From assembly GCA_949295115.1 (NCBI GenBank), contig CASFJU010000002.1, forward strand, positions 1 to 64,000: a stretch of 64,000 bases of DNA. The letters are read 5' to 3'. The notes beneath the pieces were generated by a model. The model was not told the DNA's origin. It searched no databases and worked only from the letters and a program-made list of their open reading frames with translations. This document shows positions 17,088-26,055 of the stretch, one piece after another. This DNA is from an uncultured Phascolarctobacterium sp. (GTDB lineage: Bacteria; Bacillota; Negativicutes; Acidaminococcales; Acidaminococcaceae). The translations under genes and the position numbers were made by a program. Position 1 is the stretch's first letter; each line of letters begins with the position of its first letter.

Positions 17088-18256
17088 TATTTAACCGACA
17101 AATCTTTAATTTTTTGCAATTTTAAAACCTGCTCTTTAGCAGCTTTGGCAACAGCCTCTATACGGTTATCAGGCAGGTTTTCATTCTTACCCAAAACATC
17201 AATTATAAGCTCATCAACATTTTTAAGCTTTGTTAAATCAAGCAGTTCAAAATGTGTAATTAATTTTGCCACATCATCCTGATTATGCAAAAAGGCACGC
17301 GCCTCAAATTTTTTGCCGATATCGGCAAATTTATCCTTGTTCCAAAGGCTTGTACCATTGTCATAAACAGGTGCTACACCCTCAAACTGCAAAGTTTCAA
17401 CATTTCTTATAAAGCCAAAATTACCATAATGCCTGTCGGTATTGCAAATAATAAAATCAACCGCCAGCATCACGTCAAGCTGCTCTTTAACTTTAGGTAT
17501 ACCATACGCACGGCAGCACTGCAAAAGGTAATCATACTCATTATCGGCCTTAAGCAATAATGGCGATTGCGTCATGCGCATGCTGGCAGCCGTCACCAGT
17601 TCGGTACTATCTGTAACAAAGTTCTCGCAGGCACTAAAATATCTGCCGCCATCATGCACCACATTATATTTTACATAATGCGCTGTATCAAGCAGTTCAA
17701 AAATTTTAGTAGCAATCAGCTCATTAAAAGGTTCCTGCTCAAACGGGCCGCTGCCGGCTTTATACAAATACAGCCTGCCATTTACTTTATCTCTCACCCA
17801 TTTTTTTGGCAGCATACCGTCGGACGTACTGTCCGGCGACATATAAAAATCTCTGTCCTGCGATACATACGACTCATCAAAAAATGCCTGCCCAAGCGCA
17901 CCGCTGAATTCGTTATGGAAAAAATTAATGTCTTCCCATTTTTTGCTTTCTGCCCCTTGCGGATTAAGCCAGTATTGGTCGGTAAGGCTCAAACCGTAAT
18001 TTTTAAAAGGCAAAGCAGCCAGTTTAACCGCATATCTGCGCTCAAAACTTGCCGCACCGATACGGCTGCCCGGTATAGCACGCCCAGCCCACCATTTGGC
18101 AAGGCTCTTTTTTTGCGGCTTTCCGCCGATAAAATCCACACCTACGGGGAACGCTTTTTGATTAAAAACTTCAAGAATATCGTCGATGACATAGTTTTCC
18201 ATATCAATGGAAAGCCTGCACAACGGTTTATTCTTATTCATAAGTACATAATCCAT
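17087..18256 (-). CDS. HipA-like kinase
   Basis: A 389-residue protein related to HipA-fold Ser/Thr kinases. LYLYKAGSG (about 169-177) resembles the ATP-binding lysine segment, DFIICNTDRHYGNFG has the catalytic Asp/Asn pattern of HipA, and VAPVYDNGTSLW carries the metal-binding Asp. The short N-terminal HipA subdomain seems reduced, and no hipB-like HTH partner adjoins it. It sits between tRNA-Arg and the hsdR remnant, transcribed the same way, behind GGAGGAAA and an extended -10. Role in persistence, phage response or regulation is open. Confidence 0.75.
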   Translation of the reverse strand: MDYVLMNKNKPLCRLSIDMENYVIDDILEVFNQKAFPVGVDFIGGKPQKKSLAKWWAGRAIPGSRIGAASFERRYAVKLAALPFKNYGLSLTDQYWLNPQGAESKKWEDINFFHNEFSGALGQAFFDESYVSQDRDFYMSPDSTSDGMLPKKWVRDKVNGRLYLYKAGSGPFEQEPFNELIATKIFELLDTAHYVKYNVVHDGGRYFSACENFVTDSTELVTAASMRMTQSPLLLKADNEYDYLLQCCRAYGIPKVKEQLDVMLAVDFIICNTDRHYGNFGFIRNVETLQFEGVAPVYDNGTSLWNKDKFADIGKKFEARAFLHNQDDVAKLITHFELLDLTKLKNVDELIIDVLGKNENLPDNRIEAVAKAAKEQVLKLQKIKDLSVK

Positions 18257-18290
18257 AAAGTTTCCTCCTGTAAGTTAATTGGTAACATTA

Positions 18291-18296
18291 ATTATA
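18291..18296 (-). promoter_or_regulatory. promoter of HipA-like gene (extended -10)
   Basis: TGTTATAAT on the minus strand, 35 bp before the start codon. No convincing -35; the extended -10 may compensate. Confidence 0.5.
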
Positions 18297-18312
18297 ACAC
18301 AGGCTTTTTACA

Positions 18313-18930
18313 TTACGCCACTTTATACCTCGTATAAACATATTCGTAAATACGCTGGCGATAGGTAGAAATGCTTATCTCGTCATAACACTCCGGCAGT
18401 TCCTGCCAAAGCGTGTCGCGTATCAGATTATCAACCGCAGCTTTGGTTTCCTGCTTATCGGTCCAGTGGTCATATTGGGCAATAGCTTCTTTAATTTTGC
18501 ACAGCAGGTCAACAGCGACCTCTTTTATTTTTTTAATATCGTTCTTACTCAAATTTTCGCGGAACAGCATATCATAAAGCGAAAGTTCCTCATCGCTTTT
18601 AAAACCTTCGCGCACATAGCGCTGTTCTTCCTCATCCAGATTATTGGCCAGGTTCATTAAATCCATAAAAGTCTTTTCAATGGTTGCCCTGTCCTGTTCT
18701 TTGTTATAATCTTCAATAATCCGCTGATAATGTTCATAATAATTAATGCGCCGCGGATTTTCAAACAGCAGTCTGTCCAGCTTCTGCCGGATTATTTCTT
18801 CCAAATCGCGCATTAATAAATTTTTATTTTTAGCTTTGGCAAACTCACGGCGCAGCAAATCAAAATCAATGGCGCTGATGTCAAAACGCGTTCCCTCACG
18901 CACAGTGCCGCCAGTTTGTTCAATTTCCAC
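18313..18930 (-). pseudogene. hsdR: HsdR C-terminal part, separated by frameshift
   Basis: A 205-residue reading frame that corresponds to the C-terminal domain of type I restriction subunits (EcoEI_R_C-type, IDFDLLRREFAKAKNKNLLM, YRQRIYEYVYTRY). It starts on a GTG with no proper ribosome site, overlapping the end of the main hsdR frame by 11 bp. Together the two parts give about 1050 residues, the normal HsdR length. In this frame the sequence immediately upstream reads ISIISSYVEIEQ, a natural continuation of the DLMVEIN in the other frame, so one gene has been broken. This domain contacts the methyltransferase core, so restriction is probably impaired. Confidence 0.85.
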
Positions 18931-21451
18931 ATAACTGCTGATAATAGAAATTAATTTCTACCATTAAATCCGTTGTATCAACATGCCTGCGTTTTTTCTG
19001 AAGCTCCGCATAAATAGCCGCTATCGCTTCATATTCTTTGCGGGTACCAGCGCTTATATCATCCCGGTCTGCATATTTCATCAAACGGTTCAGTTCGGCA
19101 GCATAAGTTGCAAAAGTCTTTTTGGTTTCCAAAGCAGCACAAACGGCGTTAGCTGCTTTTTGCAGATACGCAATCTTTGCAAAATCAACAACGTCAATCA
19201 GCATTTGCAGTTCAATACCCTGCTCTGCCAAAAAGTTTTTAGCTTTACCGGTTGTTTCTAAAATACGCGCAATAAGTTCAGCCTTATCAACCGTCGGGTC
19301 AGCACCGGCAACGCCGCCTACATTCGCCGTATAATCGGCAAGGGCTTTGCGCAGCGCTTTTACAATGCCAACATAATCAACAATCAACCCATTGCTTTTG
19401 CCTTCTGCCACACGGTTGGCACGCGCAATGGTCTGCATAAGCGTGTGTGCTTTCAGCGGCTTGTCCAGATACAGGCACGACAGGCATTTAACATCAAAAC
19501 CGGTCAGCCACATAGCGCAAACAAATACCACCCTCAAAGGATTTTTAGCGTCTTTAAAATCCTTATCCAGCTCGCGCTTTTCCATTTTGCGACGGTGATA
19601 ACGGATATCCAGCCCCCATTTATTAAAGGTCTGTATCTCATTCTGCTGCTGCGAAATAACAACAGCCATTTCCGTTTCCTGCATCCACTCAAGCTTACGG
19701 TTAAGCTCCTGCGCTTCCTGCTGATGGCTGGTATGTTTTATTTTATCCTTAAGATTTTTAATTTCTTCCTTCCAATATTCCTGCACATAATTGTACATGC
19801 GCACACAGGTAACTTTGTTCAGGCACACAAACATCGCCTTGCCGCTCGTCCACAAATCGGAATAATGCCTTACAAAGTCACGCGCGATAGATTTCAGCCT
19901 CGGTTCGGCAATTAACAAATGTATCTCCTTACCAAATTCGGCTTCCAGTTTTTCCTGCTGCGCTTCATCCATATCTGCATTTTCAATAGCGTCCAAAATT
20001 TTATCGGTAATTTCAGGGTTATGCAGGTCAAGGATTTTCTCGCCCCTGTTTTCATAATACAGAGGCACAGTTGCGCCGTCCTCCACGGCACGGCGGAAAT
20101 CATATACCGAAACATACTTGCCGAAAGTACGTACTGTAATATCATCGTCAGAAAACAGCGGTGTACCGGTAAAACCAATACGCGCCGCTGTCGGCAGCAG
20201 CTTCATCATATTAGCGGCAAAAAGGCCATACTGGCTGCGGTGCGCCTCGTCCGACATAATGATAATATCATGGTCAGGGTAAATCGGTTCAGCGTCAGGC
20301 TTATTAAATTTATGTATCAGCGTAAAAATAAAACTTGGGTTGCCCTTCAGTTTCTGTATAAGGTCATCGCCGCTGGTAGCAATAAACTGCGATGTTTTGC
20401 CCTCGCCCAACAAGCCGCAATTTTCAAAAGTTTCGCTTATCTGCTTGTTCAGCTCATCGCGGTCAGTTAAAACCACAAAAGTGGGTGAACCGGCAAATTT
20501 GCGGCGGATTTTCTGCGCAAAAAATACTATAGAATAACTTTTGCCGCTGCCCTGCGTATGCCAGAACACACCCAGTTTACCGTTATTCAGCTTGCGTTCC
20601 GTGTAAGCCTTTACAGCCTCGTTAACACCAAGGTACTGATGATTGCGCGCTAAAATTTTTGCCGTATGCCCGCCGGATTTATCATACAAAATAAAGTTTT
20701 CCAGCAAATCCAAAAAGTTTTCCTTTTTGCAAATGCCGCGCAGCATTGTTTCCAACGCAACGCTGCCCTGCTCCTGTTCCGCAAGGCGTTTCCATTCGTG
20801 GAAAAACTCATACTTGCTGCCCAGCGTACCTACTTTTGCCTCCACACCGTTAGAAATCATTAAAAACGCATTGTAATAAAATAAATGCGGAATCGTATCC
20901 AAATAATCGGTGTAATTATCATCATAAGCATTACGCACATCAACCGTTGTCTTTTTAAGTTCCTCAAACAAAAGCGGTATGCCGTTAACAAAACCTACTA
21001 TGTCGGTGCGGCGGCGGTATAAATCGCCGTGTATTTTCAGTTCCTTAACAGCTAAAAAATAGTTGTTTTCAGGGTTTTTAAAATCAATTACGGCAGCCGT
21101 TTGTTTTTCGGTTTCGCCATTAGGCTTTTTAACCGTAACCTTAATGCCGTCGCGGATAAGAAAATACTTTTCTTCGTTTATCTGCAAAAGAGATGAGGTA
21201 GAGAGCCTGTTTTCCAGAATATTCTGTGCTTCTGCAATCTGCTCAGCGTTAATCCAAGGATTGAGTTTTTTCAGCGCAGCACGAAAATAACGCTTCAGCA
21301 ATATTTCGTTGTAGCTTGTTCTGCCCAAAGTGCCATCAGTGCCTAAAACTTCCTTATTATAGGCAAACTTAACGTCCCAGCCCAATTCGTTTTGCAGCAA
21401 ATTACCGGCACTTTCCTGCACAAGAATATTTTCTGAATAATCGTAGCTCAT
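18920..21451 (-). pseudogene. hsdR: HsdR type I restriction subunit, N-terminal 843 residues
   Basis: Motor/nuclease subunit of a type I restriction enzyme. The N-terminal nuclease has the PD-(D/E)xK pattern (DIVGFVNGIPLLFEELK), followed by SF2 motor motifs HTQGSGKS (Walker A), MSDEAHRSQYG (DEAH) and GFTGTPL. The frame stops after QQLCGN because of a one-base shift; removing one T from the TTT at 18948-18950 restores EINSIISSYVEIEQ and joins it to the C-terminal frame at 18313-18930. Start 21451 has GGTGAG 7 nt upstream. A sequencing error cannot be excluded. Confidence 0.85.
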
Positions 21452-21459
21452 AAACTCAC

Positions 21460-21684
21460 CTACTTTAATAAATTCCATCTTTTCTTAAATTTTAAAACAT
21501 AATTAGACTTAGCTGGATTATAAATACATTTAGCACTTGTAATACAATCAGTTCCAACAAAATACATATACTCTAACCAATCATTCAAGTCAATTCTATA
21601 TAAAATTTTATTTCTATCATAATCCGATGCAACGTAAAAACTATCTATTACATCGTTTTCATTGTAAGAAAAATAAAAAAACAT
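21460..21684 (-). pseudogene. small gene between hsdS and hsdR, 3' part
   Basis: A 74-residue frame (MFFYFSYNENDVIDSF...) with no recognised domain and no ribosome site at its ATG, which falls inside a T7 run. It continues the 21659-22027 protein: deleting one T from that run fuses NWLIHSYVF to YFSYNENDV. It is best read as the C-terminal half of a ~195-residue protein. AT-rich like hsdS. Confidence 0.6.
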
Positions 21685-22027
21685 ATGAATGAATTAACCA
21701 ATTACAAACATTTTTGCCTAAAACTGTTTGTTGCTTTTCATTTTCCCAATCATGGCTATTTTCATCCGGCCATCTATCCAATAACCCCATCGATTTAAGA
21801 GGCTTTACTGCATGAACTTTTAATGTATAATTATCTACTTCATCACTAACTTTTAAAATACAATCAATAAGTTTTCTTATTATAAAAGCCGAATAGAAAA
21901 CAGCTTTTTCTATAATAGTAGTTGCTCTATCATAATTTGTATCTAACTGCTCTTTGGTATTATATTTTTTTATTAAATACCTTCGCCTTATCAAATCTTG
22001 TTTCCAAGGATAGCTCTCAAAAATCAA
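21659..22027 (-). CDS. small gene between hsdS and hsdR, 5' part
   Basis: A 122-residue frame with no family I recognise, predicted mainly helical and soluble (YPWKQDLIRRRYLIKKY..., then LKVHAVKPLKSMGLLDRWPDENSHDW). It begins 2 bp after the hsdS stop, so it is coupled to the methylase operon. The last residues VFLFFLQ come from reading through a T7 run in the wrong frame, and the following 74-residue frame looks like its true end. Function unknown; its position suggests an accessory of this R-M locus. Confidence 0.6.
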   Translation of the reverse strand: MIFESYPWKQDLIRRRYLIKKYNTKEQLDTNYDRATTIIEKAVFYSAFIIRKLIDCILKVSDEVDNYTLKVHAVKPLKSMGLLDRWPDENSHDWENEKQQTVLGKNVCNWLIHSYVFLFFLQ

Positions 22028-22029
22028 AG

Positions 22030-23274
22030 CTACACCTCCAATTCTCCACTCATTAATTTAGGTAGCAAACGGTCACGAGCTTGTTTTAAAATTTTTATTA
22101 AAACAGATTTACATAAAATTTGGTTATAAAAATTACCAGCTAATTCATTATAAGATTCTAAAATTTTTATATCTGGAAGTAAAATATCTTGCTGTTCTAA
22201 AAAATCTTTCCATCGATAATTGACAATACTGCTGGCACTTTTTTTATCAAATTCAGATGTTTTTCCAGAATTTCTTAAATACTTAAAAGTATCGTACATA
22301 TATTGTGCAATTTCCAAAGAATTAAATCTAATAAGTTTACAAAAGCTTGCACACATAACAGGTTCATTAAACGTTTCAAGCAATTTTGAACGAATTAATG
22401 CAGTGCGTGCTACACCTTCATTTTTACTTCCGCCAGATACTTCAAAAATTATATCTCCATCAACCAATTTTCGTGCTTGCAAATTAGCTTCCGAATGAAA
22501 CCGACAAGGTATGTTCTCGAAGTCACCATGTGTTAATCCATATAAGTCCGTTCCGCGTATTACATACGCAGAATTTTCAAATTTTTCTTTTATAAATTCT
22601 TCTCCCCAACCACCACCAATTTCATATTGAATAAGTCCACCAACATTTTTCTTTTCCCACCCTTCCGGCACGCCGTCAATAATTGGCGTGGTTTCGTAAC
22701 CCGGAAAGCGCAAATCAACAAACCATTCTTTATACAAACGCTGTGCAGCTTCTTCTAAAAGTTTAATTTGTTTTTGGTTGTTTTCGATAAGGTCATTATA
22801 CGCATTTAATATTTCAACTATATTCTTCTGTTTATCTATAGGTGGCAACAAAATCTCAATAGAACTAAATGCACTATGGGGTAAATCTGGCTGTGCTGCA
22901 CCAGTTGCTCGACTTAAAGCTTCTTCATAAAACGATTTTTCTTGTAAAACGTAGTACAAAAACTCCTGTATTAAAATGCTTTCATCTTTTGAAGATACTG
23001 TAAAACAATTATTATGTATAACGCCATATTGTTTTCTAAACACTAACCCAACTTTACCAGTTCGTGTATAAATAATATCGCTTTCTTTTGCTATAAATTT
23101 TTCTGGAACAGAATCGTTTATAAATACATTAAAATTTCCATCTTTCATATCACCAATTCTTAAAAGTGGTAAATATGTTACTTCATTAGATAGATATTTT
23201 TGAGTGCTTTTATTAATTGCTAATCCCTGACGTAATTCAACAAAATTTCCTATCTCAAATTTTTCCCACGTCAT
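22030..23274 (-). CDS. hsdS: HsdS type I specificity subunit
   Basis: A 414-residue DNA-recognition subunit with two target-recognition domains (about 1-150 and 205-370), each followed by a conserved helical spacer: LPPIDKQKNIVEILNAYNDLIENNQKQIKLLEEAAQ after the first (interrupted here at 20 residues would be IEILL-PPIDKQKNIV) and a related KILKQARDRLLPKLMSGEL at the end. Its start overlaps the hsdM stop by 4 bp (ATGA). The coding sequence is clearly more AT-rich than the housekeeping genes, usual for exchanged specificity genes. Confidence 0.92.
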   Translation of the reverse strand: MTWEKFEIGNFVELRQGLAINKSTQKYLSNEVTYLPLLRIGDMKDGNFNVFINDSVPEKFIAKESDIIYTRTGKVGLVFRKQYGVIHNNCFTVSSKDESILIQEFLYYVLQEKSFYEEALSRATGAAQPDLPHSAFSSIEILLPPIDKQKNIVEILNAYNDLIENNQKQIKLLEEAAQRLYKEWFVDLRFPGYETTPIIDGVPEGWEKKNVGGLIQYEIGGGWGEEFIKEKFENSAYVIRGTDLYGLTHGDFENIPCRFHSEANLQARKLVDGDIIFEVSGGSKNEGVARTALIRSKLLETFNEPVMCASFCKLIRFNSLEIAQYMYDTFKYLRNSGKTSEFDKKSASSIVNYRWKDFLEQQDILLPDIKILESYNELAGNFYNQILCKSVLIKILKQARDRLLPKLMSGELEV

Positions 23275-25091
23275 AACCCCATCTCCTTTAAGTGTTTCGA
23301 GATGGTTTCCATTAAATCGTTGGATTCTTTTTGCAGTGTCAAAAGTTCCTGATGTATTTCTTTCATGCGCTGCTCAAAATCGACTCCGTCATCTTCAACC
23401 GGCGCAACGCCTACATAAGCGCCCGGCGTCAGCGACCAGCCCTTGGCTTCAATATCCGCCTTATCCGCAATTTTGCATAACCCGGGAACATCGGCATAAA
23501 TGCCTTCGCCAAATTTTTCATACAGCCAGTTTGCTTCTTTGGCAGTGGTAAGCGTATCGTTAAGTTCAGCCAGTTTTTCATCAAATTCTGCCTGTACTTT
23601 TTTCTTGTCGCGTTTTTCTGCCGCGTCCACCGCAACTTTAGCTTCGGCGCGCAGGTCTTTAATTTTTGCTTCCAATTCTGCTATCTGTTCCGTAAACGGT
23701 TTATCACTGCCAAGCGCATGGCGGTATTCTTCCAGCAAAGCAGTATATTTGGCAAGCTCGCCGCGATACAGCCACACAATAGCGTTAAGGTTTTTAAGCT
23801 GCCACTCGCTCCATTCGTTAAGCGTGCGGTCTACAACGGTATAATAGTTACGTGCGTCTATAAACAACACTTTGTTTTTAAGGCCTTCGGCTTTGCCTTT
23901 ATTAAAAAACCACAGGGAACACGGCAGGCTTTTGGTGTAAAAAAAGTTGTTGCCGACGCTTATCATTACATCAACATGGCCGGTTTCTACAAGCTGTTGG
24001 CGTATATCCTTATCCTTGCCCTGGCTATCCGTAGCGGAGGACGCCATAACAAAACCGGCGCGTCCACGCTCGTTAAGGTAACTGTAAAAATAAGATATCC
24101 ACAAATAGTTAGCGTTGCTTACTTCTTTCTTTTTGTTAAGGCTTGGCATACCAAAAGGCAACCTCTTTGCACTTTGGCAGCTTTCGGATTTTACTTTATC
24201 AACATTAAACGGCGGATTTGCCATTACATAATCGCAGCGCCCATCAAGCCCAAAAGCATCGTTATAAAAAGTATTGGCTTCATCGCCGGATTTTATCTGT
24301 CCGGTTAAGCCGTGCACAGCCATGTTCATTAAGCAAAGCTGGGCATTGTATTCTACCTTTTCCTGCCCGTAAAAAGTCATGGCACTGTTGGCATTCATGC
24401 CGCTTTGGTTTACAAAATCACCGGACTGTATAAACATGCCGCCGCTGCCGCAAGCAGGGTCTAAAAGCATGCCGCTTTGCGGTTCGATGATATTTACTAT
24501 CATTTTTACCAGCGATTTGGGCGTAAAGAACACACCGTCATCAGAGGCGATGTTTTTGGCAAATTTATTTAAAAAGTATTCATAAATACGGCCGATGATG
24601 TCGCCGCCGATTTCATCAAGCGCGCTGTTATTAAAAATACGCAGCAGTTCGGCAAGGATAGTATCCGAAAAATCGGTATAGCTTTTGGGCAAAACGCCTT
24701 TAAGCTGTTCGCTTTGTTCTTCAATAAGCGACATGGCATTGTTTACCGCTTCGCCAAGGCTGTTGATAACATGCCCTTCCTTATTGGTTATACCGGCAGC
24801 AGCAATATTTTGCGGCAAGTTCAGCAAATAATCATATTGAGCTTCTTTTGGTAAAAACAAAGCGCTTTTTGCTGCAAAGTCACTTGCTTCCACCGGTAAA
24901 ACCCTGCCGCCGCGCGATGGGCGGTTTTTCATAATTTCTGCTTCAACAAGTTTAAAGCGGCTGTAAGCGTAGCGCAAAAAGATAAGCCCCAGCACCGGCA
25001 TACAATATTGGTTAGATGTTAAATTTGAACCGGAACGCAATAAATCTGCGGATTCCCATAATTCAGCTTCCAGTTTTCTGATATTAATCAT
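23271..25091 (-). CDS. hsdM: HsdM type I DNA methyltransferase
   Basis: A modification subunit of about 606 residues: N-terminal helical domain, SAM-binding motif I DPACGSGGMF and catalytic motif IV NPPFNV mark an N6-adenine methylase. A long charged, likely coiled-coil stretch (LEAKIKDLRAEAKVAVDAAEKRDKKK) precedes the C-terminus. A start at 25091 is preferred over the ATG at 25109 because GGTGAAAC precedes it. With HsdS this is probably a functional methylase even if HsdR is broken. Confidence 0.93.
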   Translation of the reverse strand: MINIRKLEAELWESADLLRSGSNLTSNQYCMPVLGLIFLRYAYSRFKLVEAEIMKNRPSRGGRVLPVEASDFAAKSALFLPKEAQYDYLLNLPQNIAAAGITNKEGHVINSLGEAVNNAMSLIEEQSEQLKGVLPKSYTDFSDTILAELLRIFNNSALDEIGGDIIGRIYEYFLNKFAKNIASDDGVFFTPKSLVKMIVNIIEPQSGMLLDPACGSGGMFIQSGDFVNQSGMNANSAMTFYGQEKVEYNAQLCLMNMAVHGLTGQIKSGDEANTFYNDAFGLDGRCDYVMANPPFNVDKVKSESCQSAKRLPFGMPSLNKKKEVSNANYLWISYFYSYLNERGRAGFVMASSATDSQGKDKDIRQQLVETGHVDVMISVGNNFFYTKSLPCSLWFFNKGKAEGLKNKVLFIDARNYYTVVDRTLNEWSEWQLKNLNAIVWLYRGELAKYTALLEEYRHALGSDKPFTEQIAELEAKIKDLRAEAKVAVDAAEKRDKKKVQAEFDEKLAELNDTLTTAKEANWLYEKFGEGIYADVPGLCKIADKADIEAKGWSLTPGAYVGVAPVEDDGVDFEQRMKEIHQELLTLQKESNDLMETISKHLKEMGL

Positions 25092-25201
25092 TCGTTTCAC
25101 CGTTTTCATTTTATTTTAATTTAGTTTTAAAAAATTTTTAAATACTAATTAAATTGTACCATATTTTTGCCGTATACTTGAAGAATTTTTTGTACATCGT
25201 A

Positions 25202-25230
25202 TTAGCAGAACAAAAATCATATGTTATATT
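25202..25230 (+). promoter_or_regulatory. possible promoter for a small RNA
   Basis: TTAGCA (25202-25207), 17 bp, TATATT (25225-25230) on the plus strand, ending 6 bp before a long hairpin. No plus-strand gene follows. Confidence 0.4.
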
Positions 25231-25310
25231 ATAAAAAAGATGCTTGCTGCTTTTCTCCACCGGAACTTGAAATCCCGGGCTCAGGAATTGCAGCAGGCAT
25301 CTTTTGGTTT
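25229..25310. terminator. long-loop hairpin: terminator and possible sRNA
   Basis: Arms GATGCTTGCTGC (25239-25250) and GCAGCAGGCATC (25290-25301) close a 39-nt loop with an internal CCCGGG. U-runs follow on both strands. On the minus strand it ends the VWA gene transcript; on the plus strand a promoter-like element ends just before it, so a ~70-nt RNA is possible. I do not recognise the loop as a known RNA family. Confidence 0.6.
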
Positions 25311-25954
25311 TATTTCTTCCTTTTCTTATAGTCTTCGTCGATTTTCTTTTTCCAGTCTGCTTTTAAAGGCTTATCAGCACGCAAACAGGATACGGCTTCG
25401 CTGACTGCCGCAAAATTAAGGTTAATGCCTTTGGCGTCGTTGTTAAAATTTGCCACGCGCTCTTTGGCAATGCCCAAATCGCAGCCAACATCAACAGCGT
25501 CGATATTTGCGCCAAAGAACAAAAACTCCCAGCCGCGTTCTTTCTGCTGCTCAATCAGGCGCTTAACCTGCGCGCAGCTGTATTTGGTGCTGACGTTTTC
25601 CATACCGTCAGTTGTAATAACAAACAGCGTATGCTGCGGTACATCCTCCGCCCGCGCGTATTTGTGGATGTTTTTAATATGCACCACCGTTTCGCCGACA
25701 GCATCCAACAGCGCCGTGCAGCCGCCAACACAGTAGTCTTTTTCCGTCAGCAGAGATACTTTATCAATCGCCACGCGGTCGTGGATGGTTTTGCTTTCAT
25801 GGTTGAACAGCACCGTCGTTACCAGCACTTCGCCCTCCGCCTTTTTCTGCTTTTGCAGCCTGGCGTTAAATCCGCCGATAGTGTCCGCTTCAAGCCCCGT
25901 CATTGAGCCGCTGCGGTCAAGGATAAATACGAGTTCCGTCAGGTTTTGTTTCAT
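25310..25954 (-). CDS. von Willebrand factor A domain protein
   Basis: A 214-residue cytoplasmic VWA protein that is essentially one domain: MIDAS motif D13-R-S-G-S17, a conserved Thr in VGGCTALLDAVG and the Asp of VITTDGMEN. No signal peptide. The start at 25954 is chosen for the GGAGGG upstream; the longer in-frame version would run through a hairpin. It follows the macrodomain gene and may work with it. Such VWA proteins usually scaffold metal-dependent complexes; the partner here is unknown. Confidence 0.82.
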   Translation of the reverse strand: MKQNLTELVFILDRSGSMTGLEADTIGGFNARLQKQKKAEGEVLVTTVLFNHESKTIHDRVAIDKVSLLTEKDYCVGGCTALLDAVGETVVHIKNIHKYARAEDVPQHTLFVITTDGMENVSTKYSCAQVKRLIEQQKERGWEFLFFGANIDAVDVGCDLGIAKERVANFNNDAKGINLNFAAVSEAVSCLRADKPLKADWKKKIDEDYKKRKK

Positions 25955-25967
25955 AATAATGCCCTCC

Positions 25968-26009
25968 AAAATAAAAATATGGCTGTAAACATTTCTGCTT
26001 ACAACCATA
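25968..26009 (-). terminator. hairpin between macrodomain and VWA genes
   Basis: ATGGTTGTAAGC / GTTTACAGCCAT stem followed by ATTTTTATTTT on the minus strand, immediately before the ribosome site of the VWA gene. It could end the macrodomain transcript or attenuate the VWA gene. Confidence 0.6.
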
Positions 26010-26055
26010 TTGTAAAATTTTTGGCGGCGTTTTTGGTCGCCCGCAAGGCGACATT

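Noticed and set aside
17008-25310. Integrative element using tRNA-Arg as attachment site
   Set aside because: No integrase gene and no second copy of the tRNA 3' end was found by eye; the block may simply be a defence hot spot.
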